Position numbers and translations under genes: made by a program
Notes under the pieces: model-generated
Seen by the model: the letters and a program-made list of their open reading frames with translations, nothing else
Database searches by the model: none
What the model was told of the DNA's origin: nothing
Shown: positions 15,451 through 26,350 of the stretch, in pieces
Numbering within the stretch: the stretch's first letter is position 1
How the letters are laid out: each line of letters starts with the position of its first letter
Assembly (NCBI GenBank): GCA_936928855.1
Contig: CAKZHZ010000049.1
Coordinates: forward strand, 1 to 64,000
Origin: an uncultured Polycyclovorans sp.
GTDB taxonomy: Bacteria > Pseudomonadota > Gammaproteobacteria > Nevskiales > Nevskiaceae
Direction: 5' to 3'
Length of the DNA: 64,000 bases

Positions 15451-16182
15451 TCAGGCAGCCAGAAACCGCGCGGTTGCCATCATGCGGGGTGTCTTGCGGG
15501 TGTTGTGGGAAGGGCTGTGGAGCACCCGCATGTCCATGAGATAGACATCCCCGGCCTTGCCACACATCTCGACCCGTGACAGGGGAATGCCCTCAAGCGT
15601 GAACGACGAGGGTGCGCCCGCGTTCAGACGCGCGTGGAGCCGATGTCGCAGCGCCCGGTCGGCGGGCAGGCGGTGGGAACCCGCCAGCGCGAGTGTGGCG
15701 CCGCCCTGCGGCAGAACATCATCGATCAACAAAAAGACCTGCACACCGGGAACCCCCACCTTCGCGGCCGGATTGATGTCGAGGTGCCAGTTCAGCATCG
15801 TGGGGTGCTGCGTCGGTGCACCGGGCAGGGTCAATAGCAGCTGCGCATCACCGGCGGCTCGCAGCCGCTGTCCGGCGAGTGCCTCCAGGGTGGTCAGCAG
15901 GGACGGTGTCGTCATGCGCGCTTGCAGGTCGGGGCAGATCACCCGTTGCCCCAGCTGTCCCACCTGCTGGAATACCGGCATCGCCCGAAGCTGCCGGGAC
16001 CGCCACCGCCCGGAGGCCCAGATGTCCAGGCGTTTCAGCTCGTCAAGAATGTGGCGCCGCAATGGCGCAACAACGCCGCCGGGGAGGGCATTCTCCAGCA
16101 GAACGTAGCCATGCTCGTTGAAGTGGGGTGCATGCTGCATGGCGACATTATCAATGGTCGGCGTTGGAGAGAATCGTTGCAT
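15451..16182 (-). CDS. Phytanoyl-CoA dioxygenase (PhyH) family protein
   Basis: About 243 residues of an Fe(II)/2-oxoglutarate-dependent oxygenase. The iron-binding HxD is in LNWHLDINPAAKVG (His133, Asp135). The distal His is in RVLHSPSHNTRKTPR (His222), with nearby Arg residues (229, 233) suited to 2-oxoglutarate. The N-terminus has the typical FNEHGYVLLENALPGG opening. The start is uncertain: ATG at 16182 gives a standard length, ATG at 16140 a shorter form and ATG at 16263 a longer one; none has a clear ribosome binding site. Family members hydroxylate lipids, amino acids or small metabolites. No pathway neighbours indicate the substrate. Confidence 0.78.
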   Translation of the reverse strand: MQRFSPTPTIDNVAMQHAPHFNEHGYVLLENALPGGVVAPLRRHILDELKRLDIWASGRWRSRQLRAMPVFQQVGQLGQRVICPDLQARMTTPSLLTTLEALAGQRLRAAGDAQLLLTLPGAPTQHPTMLNWHLDINPAAKVGVPGVQVFLLIDDVLPQGGATLALAGSHRLPADRALRHRLHARLNAGAPSSFTLEGIPLSRVEMCGKAGDVYLMDMRVLHSPSHNTRKTPRMMATARFLAA

Positions 16183-16293
16183 CACGTTACGCCGATCAGC
16201 TGGGGGAAGTTGTCCGCCACGCCGGGGATTTCGGATCGCCATGCCCCCGCTGTGTCGGTTCAAGCGGATGACAGGGCCAGGACAGAAACGACA

Positions 16294-16313
16294 AAGGCGC
16301 CTTTCGGCGCCTT
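16294..16313 (-). terminator. Hairpin after acnA
   Basis: AAGGCGCC and GGCGCCTT form a perfect eight-base stem with a four-base loop, 24 bp beyond the acnA stop. On the minus strand it is followed by TGTCGTTTCTG rather than a clean T-run. It probably ends acnA transcription. Confidence 0.5.
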
Positions 16314-16336
16314 CGTCGTAACAGCCTGAGGGTGAA

Positions 16337-19003
<2,667 letters not shown>

Positions 19004-19043
19004 GGCTGGAGATCTCCCGGGTGGAAATGGCTAGCGGTCAGCG

Positions 19044-19060
19044 GCCGCCGAAACGGCGGC
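19044..19060 (-). promoter_or_regulatory. acnA: Hairpin in the acnA leader
   Basis: GCCGCCG-AAA-CGGCGGC is a perfect seven-base stem between the acnA -10 box and start codon. It would form near the 5' end of the mRNA and could affect its stability or translation. It could instead be the terminator of mnmA, but no T-run follows. Confidence 0.4.
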
Positions 19061-19078
19061 GCGTCAGGAAAACACGCC

Positions 19079-19100
19079 ATTATACCGGGCTGTACCGGGC
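19079..19100 (-). promoter_or_regulatory. acnA: acnA promoter with tandem upstream repeats
   Basis: On the minus strand TATAAT (19084-19079) is immediately preceded by GCCCGGTA repeated at exactly 10-bp spacing (19100-19093 and 19090-19083). No good -35 box is visible. One-turn-spaced repeats abutting a -10 box suggest binding by an activator or repressor. Confidence 0.45.
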
Positions 19101-19151
19101 CTCGGCCACGAAAATACGCGGCGGATTCACCAAAAGTGGGGTGGATCGGGC

Positions 19152-20273
19152 TCAGTCGAGCGGGTGCAGGGGGTCGGCGTGGCGGATTTCGCCGCTGCCA
19201 AGACACTCCAGGCCGTCATAGAGCACCACGTACTGGCCTGGCGCGGCGGCCCGTTGCGGGGTTTCGAAGCGGACTTCGAGGCTGCCATCCGCATGCGGCG
19301 CGACGGTACAGGCCTGCAGTGCCTGCCGGTGCCGGATGCGGGCGGTCAGCCGCGTGGGTAGCGGTGACGGCTGCCGGATCCAGTGAAAGGCGAGGGTGTC
19401 GAGACGCTGACTCAGCATGCGGGGATCGGCGGCGTCCTGGCTGACCACCAGCTGTGCAAGGCCCTGCCGTTTACCGACCACGTACCAGGGCGCTTCGCGG
19501 GCACCGCGGCGGCCACCGATGTGGAGCCCCTTGCGCTGCCCGAGCGTGAAGTGATGCAGCCCCGGGTGCCGACCGACCTCTACGCCGGCGGTGTCGACGA
19601 TGGCACCCGGCACGTCTTTCAGGTGTTGCGCCAGAAAGTCGCGGAAGCGGCGCTCGCCAATGAAACAGATGCCGGTGGAGTCCTTCTTGCGGTGTACCGG
19701 CAGGCCGGCCTCCAGCGCCAGACGGCGGACCTGCGGTTTCTCCAGGTGGCCGATGGGGAACATCACGTTCTCCAGCTGGGCACGGTGAACGGCGGCGAGA
19801 AAGTAGGTCTGGTCCTTGTCCTCGGTGACCGAGCGCAGCAGGCGGGGGCCGTCCGGGCCGTGATGAATGCGTGCGTAGTGACCGGTGGCGATGCCGTCGG
19901 CGCCCAGCCGCAGAGCGTATTCCCGAAACGGTTGAAACTTTACTTCGCGATTGCACAGCACGTCCGGGTTGGGCGTACGTCCGGCGGCATAGTCCGCGAG
20001 AAACTGGGCGAATACGCGATCCTTGTAGTCGGCCGAGAAATCCACGCGTTGCAGGGGAATGCCGATCTCTTCGGCAATGGCGCGACAGTCCTGGAAGTCG
20101 TCGGCCGCGGTGCAGTAGCCATCCTCATCCTCCTCCCAGTTCACCATGAACAGCGCGGTGACGCGGTAGCCCTGCTGCTTTAGCAGCCAGGCACTGACGG
20201 CGGAGTCGACACCGCCGGACAGGCCGACGACGATGTGGCTACCCGGGGGCAGGGGCTGGGCGTTGATCTCCAC
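19152..20273 (-). CDS. mnmA: tRNA-specific 2-thiouridylase MnmA
   Basis: A 373-residue enzyme that installs 2-thiouridine at wobble U34 of Lys, Glu and Gln tRNAs using persulfide sulfur and ATP. The PP-loop VVGLSGGVDSAVSAWLLK is at residues 15-32. The catalytic cysteines are Cys107 (in LCNREVKFQPF) and Cys203 (in STGICFIGERRF). The C-terminal beta-barrel ends with GQYVVLYDGLECLGSGEI. Length is standard. It is the last gene of a minus-strand run: the Nudix gene lies 9 bp upstream, so it may be cotranscribed with the T2SS genes. The Nudix-mnmA pairing is seen in other gammaproteobacteria. Confidence 0.96.
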   Translation of the reverse strand: MEINAQPLPPGSHIVVGLSGGVDSAVSAWLLKQQGYRVTALFMVNWEEDEDGYCTAADDFQDCRAIAEEIGIPLQRVDFSADYKDRVFAQFLADYAAGRTPNPDVLCNREVKFQPFREYALRLGADGIATGHYARIHHGPDGPRLLRSVTEDKDQTYFLAAVHRAQLENVMFPIGHLEKPQVRRLALEAGLPVHRKKDSTGICFIGERRFRDFLAQHLKDVPGAIVDTAGVEVGRHPGLHHFTLGQRKGLHIGGRRGAREAPWYVVGKRQGLAQLVVSQDAADPRMLSQRLDTLAFHWIRQPSPLPTRLTARIRHRQALQACTVAPHADGSLEVRFETPQRAAAPGQYVVLYDGLECLGSGEIRHADPLHPLD

Positions 20274-20282
20274 CCCGGCGTC

Positions 20283-20735
20283 TCAGAGGTGGTGAATCAC
20301 CGACAGCGGCAGGCGCTGGCCGGCACGGTGGTCGTCGACGCACCGCAAGACCATGGGGCTTCGGTGCCGCTCGGGGCAGGCCGCGATTTCATCCCGGGTC
20401 ATCCACACGGCGCGCACGATGCCGTCGTCCAGCGGTCGCTCGGGTTCATGGCGTACGGCGTCAGCGACAAAAGCGAGGCGTACAAAGGTGTACGGCAGGT
20501 CGTCCGGCTGGTACTCGTAGAGACCGAGAAGGTGCGTGGGTTGTACATGCCAGCCACTTTCCTCCAGGGTTTCTCGCACGGCGCCGTCGACGAAGGTCTC
20601 GCCGTACTCCCAGTGTCCGGCGGGCTGGTTGAGCACCAGCTGTCCACCCGCAGACTCCTCGACCAGCAGATAGCGGCCGTCACGCTCGACCACACAGGCC
20701 ACCACCAGGTGGGGGGCTTCGGTGCCGCTGGTCAC
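20283..20735 (-). CDS. Nudix hydrolase (NudJ-like)
   Basis: A 150-residue Nudix pyrophosphatase starting at a GTG. The Nudix box fits GX5EX7REXXEEXGX exactly: GHWEYGETFVDGAVRETLEE then SGW (residues 40-62). The chain opens HLVVACVVERDGRYLLVEES, as in NudJ (YmfB), which hydrolyses nucleoside di- and triphosphates and thiamine pyrophosphate precursors. In E. coli nudJ is also located next to mnmA. The GTG start overlaps the gspN stop as GTGA, so translation is coupled to the secretion operon. This is probably a positional effect rather than a functional link. Symbol nudJ is plausible but not certain. Confidence 0.88.
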   Translation of the reverse strand: MTSGTEAPHLVVACVVERDGRYLLVEESAGGQLVLNQPAGHWEYGETFVDGAVRETLEESGWHVQPTHLLGLYEYQPDDLPYTFVRLAFVADAVRHEPERPLDDGIVRAVWMTRDEIAACPERHRSPMVLRCVDDHRAGQRLPLSVIHHL

Positions 20736-21505
20736 GGCAATCGTCCGGTGCGCTGGATGCGGTACCAGCCCTGGGCATCGGGGCGACCCAGTCCGTTGAG
20801 CATGTTGCGCAGCATCGGGGGGGCATCGGCCTTGGCGCGCACGCGCAGGTCGGCGACCTGGCGGCGGTCGGCAAACTGCCGTGCGGTGCCTTCCACTTCC
20901 AACGGGCCGTCCAGGGACTGCACGGTGGCCAGCAAGGTGGGGGGCTGGTCGTCGGGGCCGGGTTCGGTGGACAGCACGGCCTGGAAGTCGCCGATGCGCA
21001 GGGGGTCGCGCAGCAAGGTCGAGACCATGCCCTGGAGGGTCAGCGTGCCACTGAGGGACTGCGGCCACTGGCGGTGCACGGTGGCTTCGTCGATATCGAG
21101 GCGGAACTGTCCGTCCACCGGCAGAAATCCTTGCCCGAGAGCCTGCAGCAATGCCTTGACGCTGCCTGCGGCCTGCAGGCCATCGACACCGAGACGACCG
21201 GTGGGTGTGGCGCGGACCTGCCCGCTGAAGACACTGCCCAGCGCCTGACCGTCGAGCTGATAGCGCAGGCTGCCCAGCAACAGCGCGCCGGGGTGCAGCT
21301 GCCAGTTGGCCTCGTCGACAAACTGCCGGGGCCCCTGACTGAGACCGGCCATGCGCCCTTTCACGAGGGTGCCGTCGAGGCTGCTCAGGCGAACCGGCAG
21401 GGGGTCCGGTGCAAACCAGCCATACAGTGCGGATACCGGAGCCATGACCACCAGCCCGTACAGAAAGGCGGCGAGCGCCAGCAGTGGAGCGAGCCAGCGG
21501 ATCAT
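20732..21505 (-). CDS. gspN: Type II secretion system protein N
   Basis: A 257-residue bitopic inner-membrane protein. The N-terminus MIRWLAPLLALAAFLYGLVV is the membrane anchor. The periplasmic part includes LPVRLSSLDGTLVKGRMAGL and a repeated beta-rich pattern typical of GspN. GspN is an accessory of the T2SS inner-membrane platform, not required in every species. It is the last gsp gene in the operon and overlaps gspM as ATGA; a longer upstream frame exists but would enter gspM. Neither gspC nor gspD follows it here. Confidence 0.85.
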   Translation of the reverse strand: MIRWLAPLLALAAFLYGLVVMAPVSALYGWFAPDPLPVRLSSLDGTLVKGRMAGLSQGPRQFVDEANWQLHPGALLLGSLRYQLDGQALGSVFSGQVRATPTGRLGVDGLQAAGSVKALLQALGQGFLPVDGQFRLDIDEATVHRQWPQSLSGTLTLQGMVSTLLRDPLRIGDFQAVLSTEPGPDDQPPTLLATVQSLDGPLEVEGTARQFADRRQVADLRVRAKADAPPMLRNMLNGLGRPDAQGWYRIQRTGRLP

Positions 21506-22005
21506 GGGCGCACCAGGGTCAGGCGGGCATCCACCAGACCGGGTTCGCTGAGGCGTTCGATATCCGCTGTGCTGACCTGGATGCCGTGCTGTTGTTCCAG
21601 CTCGTGAATCCACCGCACGATGTTGTCGAACGGCGTGCGCTCGAGCCAGGCCCGGACCTCGCGATCGCCTTCGGGCTGCAGCCGGGTGGGGGCCTTGCCG
21701 AGGGTGGGGCCGCGCGCGGCCTGGTCAACCGCGGCCAACAGCGATTGATTGCGGCTGGCCGGCGCGGGGCGCCCGGCGCGCCGCTGGCCGGCGACGGTAG
21801 CGCCGATCACTTCCAGACGGTTGGCTTGCGCGCGCGCCGCCGACAATGCCGCGGCCTCGCGTGCGCGGGCCTGCGCCAGGGGTTCCCAGGCCAGCAGGTA
21901 GAAAAGCGTGGCCAACACCACGGCGCCAGCGGTCAGCACCAGGCGTCGTTCGCGCGGCGCCAGGCGGGCGTAGGCATCGATGGCAGGAGCGAGGCGATCT
22001 TTCAT
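21502..22005 (-). CDS. gspM: Type II secretion system protein M
   Basis: A 167-residue bitopic protein of the T2SS inner-membrane platform, which partners with GspL. The short cytoplasmic start MKDRLAPAIDAYARLAPRER is followed by one membrane helix (about residues 22-41) and the alanine-rich coiled coil expected before the ferredoxin-like periplasmic domain. It overlaps gspL upstream and gspN downstream by four bases each. Length and topology are standard. Confidence 0.9.
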   Translation of the reverse strand: MKDRLAPAIDAYARLAPRERRLVLTAGAVVLATLFYLLAWEPLAQARAREAAALSAARAQANRLEVIGATVAGQRRAGRPAPASRNQSLLAAVDQAARGPTLGKAPTRLQPEGDREVRAWLERTPFDNIVRWIHELEQQHGIQVSTADIERLSEPGLVDARLTLVRP

Positions 22006-23210
22006 GCGGCGGTGGGACTGATGCGGATGCGGATCTGAACGCCTTCGCTGCCGGAGTTGGCGGACTGCACTTCCAGATTGACGTCGGTACGCTGGGCAAA
22101 CTGGCCGCGCAGGGCCTCCAGCTGGGTCAGGGCGTTGCCGGTGAGGCTGGCGAAGACCGCACCCTCGCGGTACTGCAGCCCCTGCAACGTGAGGCCCTCC
22201 ACCTGTCGCAGCGCCTGTTCAAGCGAACTGGTCAGGGCCAGCAGGCCGCCGCCCCGCTGTGCCTGCTGGGCCAGCTGATATTGCTGTTCGGCCTGGGCGC
22301 CAAGATCGACGATGCGGGTCTCGCCCGGGAACAGCTGCTGAAAACGGGTGACGTTGCGGGTTTCCTGCGTGCGTACCTGCTCGCCCAGCCGCCAGGTGGC
22401 AAGGCCGTGTTCCCCGAGCACCAGCAACACCAGGGCGGCGGCCATTGCCACCGGCACGCGCCAGGGGCGCCACAGTCGTTGCAGGTCGGCCTGTTGGGAG
22501 TACGGTCCCTGCAGCAGGTTGATGCCGGGCTCCGCTGGCAGGTGTTGCAGCAGGGCTTCCAATCCGAGGCGGAACCCCGACCGCAATTCGGTGCGGCGCT
22601 CCAGACCGGTGAAGTCGCCTGGTGTGCCCGCCACTGTCAGACGGATGCCGTGCTGCCGCTCCGGATCGGCCAGGTCAAGCAGCAGGGCGAGGTCCTCGGC
22701 TGTGCCGGAGAAGGCGCCCCAGTCCTCATGTCGGACCTGGATGCGTTCCGGTTCCACCAGCGCGTGCCACCAGCCGTCTTCAGGTGATGGCAGCGCGAGG
22801 GTTTCGGGCACCAGCGCGTGCGGGCGGATGCCGGCGTCGCGGAGCGGTGTCATCCACTGGTTCATCAACTGATGCCGCACCACGGCTACCGGAAAGTGTC
22901 CCTCGGCCTGACGGGCGCCGACTGCAAAATGCAGGGTGTCAACGTCCTCGGCCAGCGACTCTTCCAGCGCGAACGGGGCAGCCAGCGCCGCTTTGGCCGC
23001 CTGCCGTACCGGAACGTCCAGCCGGTCCAGTCGGATTTCCTCGCCAGGGACCAGTGCCACCACCCGGCGTCCTGCGGCCATCTCGAGTACGCGCTCAAGC
23101 GGCGCGGTGTCCACCGGCCAGGCGCGCTGCGCCTCTGGCGGCGCCAGACAGTATTCGGTCAGCGAGGCCGGCTCGGTGGAGCGCAGCCGGATATAGAGCG
23201 TTTCGCGCAC
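22002..23210 (-). CDS. gspL: Type II secretion system protein L
   Basis: A 402-residue inner-membrane platform protein that links the cytoplasmic ATPase GspE to the assembly. The cytoplasmic actin-like domain occupies roughly residues 1-240, opening MRETLYIRLRSTEPASLTEY. The membrane helix is around residues 250-270 (WRVPVAMAAALVLLVLGEHG). The periplasmic domain ends NSGSEGVQIRIRISPTAA. It lies 33 bp after gspK and overlaps gspM by four bases. GspE itself is not in the window, so it must be encoded elsewhere. Confidence 0.92.
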   Translation of the reverse strand: MRETLYIRLRSTEPASLTEYCLAPPEAQRAWPVDTAPLERVLEMAAGRRVVALVPGEEIRLDRLDVPVRQAAKAALAAPFALEESLAEDVDTLHFAVGARQAEGHFPVAVVRHQLMNQWMTPLRDAGIRPHALVPETLALPSPEDGWWHALVEPERIQVRHEDWGAFSGTAEDLALLLDLADPERQHGIRLTVAGTPGDFTGLERRTELRSGFRLGLEALLQHLPAEPGINLLQGPYSQQADLQRLWRPWRVPVAMAAALVLLVLGEHGLATWRLGEQVRTQETRNVTRFQQLFPGETRIVDLGAQAEQQYQLAQQAQRGGGLLALTSSLEQALRQVEGLTLQGLQYREGAVFASLTGNALTQLEALRGQFAQRTDVNLEVQSANSGSEGVQIRIRISPTAA

Positions 23211-23243
23211 GGGTTCGGTTTTGGAGGCGTGGTTTCGCGGTGG

Positions 23244-24176
23244 CTATTCGGCGTCGGTGCTGCGGCCCAGCAAGACAACGCCGCCGGTGCCCGGCCGGTA
23301 CAGCAAACTATACAGGCCGACCCGGCTACTGCCTATCAAGGCTTCACTCTCCAGCCGAAAAAACTGGCTGTCGATCCGGACCGCCGGGCCACCGGCGGCG
23401 AACAGGGTCTGGACGCTGGCGAGGTCGCCGGCCGGCTGGGTGTCGCGCACCTTCAGAAACTGTTCCAGCTCTGGCGTCGGTTGTTCGTTGAGTGTCAGCA
23501 GTACTTCCGCTGGCGCAGTGTTGACGTTGATCGCCGTGTTCATCGCCGGCAACGCAGTGATGTGCGGTTGCAGCCTGCGATAGATCTCCGGCGTCATTCC
23601 CTTGACCAGCAGCAGCTCGCTGATGGTGGCAATCGGCTGGTTGGCGGTGCGATAGGGCTGCGCCAGTCCCAGGTACTCGTTGTCTTCCGCGCCCTCAAAA
23701 CCGGTGGGCTCCTGGTCGGGGTCGATCCAGTCACGGATGGCAGCGGCGATGGCGCGGGCCTGAAAACCATCACCGGCCTCGACTGCGCCGAACAGCCGCT
23801 CGAAATGCCCGCGGTAGCGCTCGAAGGCGGCCGTGTCCTGGACCCCGAGGTTGTTGAGATTGAAGCGCCCCTGCAGGTCGACAACGCGCCCCCGCAGCAC
23901 ACCCTCGTCCACCGGCAGATAGTCCACCGGTCGCGCCCAGGGCTCGTCCAGGGAGTCGACCTCGTTGGCTTCACGGTCGCGTTCGAGAATGGTCATCACC
24001 CATTGCTCCACCCCTTCGGCATACCACCAGGCCATCTCCGTGTCCTGCAGCGTGCTGGCGCGATGAATGGCGATGTTGCCGCTGCTGACCATGGCGGTTG
24101 CCGCAATGGTGGCGATCGCCACCACCAGGATGGCGGTGATCAGCGCGACGCCACGCTGGCGGCTCACCCTGTTCAA
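23244..24176 (-). CDS. gspK: Type II secretion minor pseudopilin K
   Basis: A 310-residue minor pseudopilin, much larger than the others, as expected. The prepilin cleavage site is in SRQRG/VALITAILVVAIAT. Position +5 is Thr rather than Glu, in keeping with GspK proteins, which lack the Glu5 of other pseudopilins. The large alpha domain includes RFNLNNLG and DWIDPDQEP, conserved parts of the calcium-binding region. GspK caps the pseudopilus tip with GspI and GspJ. It overlaps gspJ by four bases. Confidence 0.93.
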   Translation of the reverse strand: MNRVSRQRGVALITAILVVAIATIAATAMVSSGNIAIHRASTLQDTEMAWWYAEGVEQWVMTILERDREANEVDSLDEPWARPVDYLPVDEGVLRGRVVDLQGRFNLNNLGVQDTAAFERYRGHFERLFGAVEAGDGFQARAIAAAIRDWIDPDQEPTGFEGAEDNEYLGLAQPYRTANQPIATISELLLVKGMTPEIYRRLQPHITALPAMNTAINVNTAPAEVLLTLNEQPTPELEQFLKVRDTQPAGDLASVQTLFAAGGPAVRIDSQFFRLESEALIGSSRVGLYSLLYRPGTGGVVLLGRSTDAE

Positions 24177-24895
24177 TTTTCCATCCCGGCGTCGGCGCCT
24201 GGCGGGGTGTTGCTGCCGTCATCGGTGGTCGGCGCCGGGTCGCCGCCGTCACCGGTGCCATCGTCATGGTCTTCGATGTTGCGGGCTGCTGCGCCGAGAA
24301 TCGCTGCAGCCTGCGGCGACAACCCGGGCTGGAAGCGCCAGCGCAGCAGGCCCCAGTCCGCCGCTTCCAGCTCCAGCTCGACCATCACCGGCAAGCCGTT
24401 GGCTTCCCGAGGCCAGCTGTCCTGCCATTCCTGGGCGCTGTCGAGGAAGCGCCAGCGGATGGCGTCGACGCGCTCCAGCAGAGGCAACTCCACGAGTCCG
24501 GAATCCTGAGCCTGATCCAGCACCCGCCAACTGTCGCGGTAGAGCGTACGGTCGGTCAGCCGGTAGCGCACGCGCTCAAAGGTGGCGCGAGGGGCCAACA
24601 GGGGGTTGCGCCAACCGCCGCGGGTGAAGATGAGGCCCTCGCCATCGAGGGCAATGAGCGCAGGCTGGACGTCGCCGAAGCCATCCCGAATCGGCCGGGC
24701 GCGGACTTGCTGGAGGTCGTCGCGCAGCTTGCGGAAGGCACGCTGGTACTGGGCCGTGCGTTCCAGCGAGGCTTCCACGCGGGTGCGCGCATCGAGCACG
24801 CTGCGCAGGCCACCGTAGGCCATGATGGAGAGCACGGCGAACACCAGCAGTACCACGATCAGCTCCAGCAGGGTGAAGCCCTGCATGCGCTTCAT
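24173..24895 (-). CDS. gspJ: Type II secretion minor pseudopilin J
   Basis: A 240-residue minor pseudopilin. The prepilin leader is only MKRMQG, followed by FTLLELIVVLLVFAVLSIMA, with Glu at +5. The C-terminal 30 or so residues are Asp/Gly/Thr-rich (GTGDGGDPAPTTDDGSNTPP), an acidic tail beyond the usual GspJ fold that looks specific to this lineage. GspJ sits in the tip complex with GspI and GspK. It overlaps both neighbours by four bases (ATGA). Confidence 0.93.
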   Translation of the reverse strand: MKRMQGFTLLELIVVLLVFAVLSIMAYGGLRSVLDARTRVEASLERTAQYQRAFRKLRDDLQQVRARPIRDGFGDVQPALIALDGEGLIFTRGGWRNPLLAPRATFERVRYRLTDRTLYRDSWRVLDQAQDSGLVELPLLERVDAIRWRFLDSAQEWQDSWPREANGLPVMVELELEAADWGLLRWRFQPGLSPQAAAILGAAARNIEDHDDGTGDGGDPAPTTDDGSNTPPGADAGMEN

Positions 24896-25272
24896 GAACC
24901 ACTCCCGGCCGGCCGGCGCCGGAAGGCGGAGACCGTGGCCAGGGTGGCCTCGGGCTTCTGGTCGTGGGCGACGGTGACGTCGATGCGACGCAGACGGTCG
25001 TCCGGTGTTTCCTTGACCTCGGCCGTCCAGCGCCAGTCGTCCCCGCCCATCTCGTCATTGCCGTTGCTGCGCCCGACCGAGGGCCACTCCGGCTGGCTCA
25101 TGAGGTTGGCGATCCGGTTGTGGGCCACCCACAGCGCCAAGGTCTTGTCACGCAGGTAGGCGGCGTTGTCGGCGTAGCGCGCCATTCCGGAAAGGATTGC
25201 CGCCATCGCGATGGCGAGGATGGCCACTGCCACCAGCACCTCCACCAGGGTGAAACCGCGAGAGGGGTTCAT
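24892..25272 (-). CDS. gspI: Type II secretion minor pseudopilin I
   Basis: A 126-residue minor pseudopilin. The leader MNPSRG is followed by FTLVEVLVAVAILAIAMAAI with Glu at +5. The conserved WVAHNRIANLM region is in the first third of the soluble domain. The ATG at 25272 gives the canonical short leader and overlaps gspH as ATGA; the frame is open further upstream but only as gspH antiphase sequence. GspI nucleates the tip complex with J and K. Confidence 0.93.
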   Translation of the reverse strand: MNPSRGFTLVEVLVAVAILAIAMAAILSGMARYADNAAYLRDKTLALWVAHNRIANLMSQPEWPSVGRSNGNDEMGGDDWRWTAEVKETPDDRLRRIDVTVAHDQKPEATLATVSAFRRRPAGSGS

Positions 25273-25814
25273 GCGCGGTCGTCGTCCACGCGCTGACGGG
25301 TGACGCGCCCCAGGGCGTCGACTTCGATGCGGTACACCATGTCCAGGCCGGGAACGCTCAGGTCCAGCACCATCGGGGTCGCCTCGCCGCTGGACAGGAA
25401 CAGCCCCTGGGGTTCGAGCGAGGCATCGGGTTTCACCTCGTCCTGTGCCGGCGGCATGACCCGGCCTTCGACGCGAAGCTGCAGCATCACCGGCTCGGTG
25501 ACAGCGCGACCGCGCAGCGGGCCGGTTTCCGCATAGGGCTGCCAGCGGCCGTCGCCGACCAGCATGACCCACTGGATGGCCTGCTCGGTATGGCGGAAGC
25601 CGATCAGTACGCCCTGCAGCTCGGCCTCCTCCTGAGCCAACGACATCAGCCGTGCCAGCCGGCGCGATTCGTTGTCCAGGGTATCCGCCTGCACGCGGTC
25701 CCCCACCGACAACACGGCGAAGTTGATGATGACCCCGATGATCAGCACGACCACCAGTACTTCCAGCAGGGTGAACCCGCGTGCGCGGCGACCGGGGGTG
25801 GGGTGCCGGGACAT
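25269..25814 (-). CDS. gspH: Type II secretion minor pseudopilin H
   Basis: A 181-residue minor pseudopilin. A 13-residue basic leader (MSRHPTPGRRARG) precedes FTLLEVLVVVLIIGVIINFA, with Glu at +5. The soluble part holds QEEAELQGVLIGFRHTE, the conserved GspH segment. GspH joins the tip complex to the GspG shaft. It follows gspG after 17 bp and overlaps gspI by four bases. Confidence 0.92.
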   Translation of the reverse strand: MSRHPTPGRRARGFTLLEVLVVVLIIGVIINFAVLSVGDRVQADTLDNESRRLARLMSLAQEEAELQGVLIGFRHTEQAIQWVMLVGDGRWQPYAETGPLRGRAVTEPVMLQLRVEGRVMPPAQDEVKPDASLEPQGLFLSSGEATPMVLDLSVPGLDMVYRIEVDALGRVTRQRVDDDRA

Positions 25815-25831
25815 GACGTCGGTCGTCTGGC

Positions 25832-26272
25832 TTACTGGATGTTCCAGTTGCCGATATCAGCGGCGGCGCCTTCGCCACCGGGACGGTTGTCGGCCCCGAG
25901 GGAGAAGATGTCGAACTCGCCTTTCACGCCCGGATTGAGGTACTGGTAGTCATTTCCCCAGGGGTCCTTGGGCAGCTGTTTGATGTAGCCACCGGACTTC
26001 CAGTTGCGGGCCTGGGGCTCGCCGGACGGCTGGCTTACCAGTGATTCCAGACCCTGCTGGGTACTGGGATAGTTGAAGTTGTCCAGTTTGTAGAGGTTGA
26101 GCGAGGACTCGAGCACCCGGATGTCCTGACGCGCCTTGGCGATGCGGGCATCGTCCGGGCGGTCCATGATGCGCGGCACCACCACGGCGGCGAGAATGCC
26201 GAGAATGACGACGACCACCATGATTTCGATGAGGGTGAACCCGCGGTTGCGGCGGACGTTCTGCAAGGCCAT
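25832..26272 (-). CDS. gspG: Type II secretion major pseudopilin G
   Basis: A 146-residue major pseudopilin, the shaft subunit of the T2SS. The leader MALQNVRRNRG precedes FTLIEIMVVVVILGILAAVV with Glu at +5. The C-terminus has KDPWGNDYQYLNPG and FDIFSLGADNRPGG, the calcium-binding loop region typical of GspG. As first gene of the minus-strand operon gspG-H-I-J-K-L-M-N it should be served by a promoter in the 26273-26350 gap shared with the divergent rhomboid protease gene. The usual neighbours gspC, D, E and F are not here. Confidence 0.96.
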   Translation of the reverse strand: MALQNVRRNRGFTLIEIMVVVVILGILAAVVVPRIMDRPDDARIAKARQDIRVLESSLNLYKLDNFNYPSTQQGLESLVSQPSGEPQARNWKSGGYIKQLPKDPWGNDYQYLNPGVKGEFDIFSLGADNRPGGEGAAADIGNWNIQ

Positions 26273-26350
26273 TGGATACTCGATGCTGAAAGGGTGGAGT
26301 CCGGCCCGGTGCCGGATCGCGCGATGATAACAAAGGGGTCGTCATCGCCC

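Noticed and set aside
19004..19151. A small gene or riboswitch in the acnA leader
   Set aside because: No plausible short frame with a ribosome binding site, and the single hairpin does not resemble a known riboswitch.
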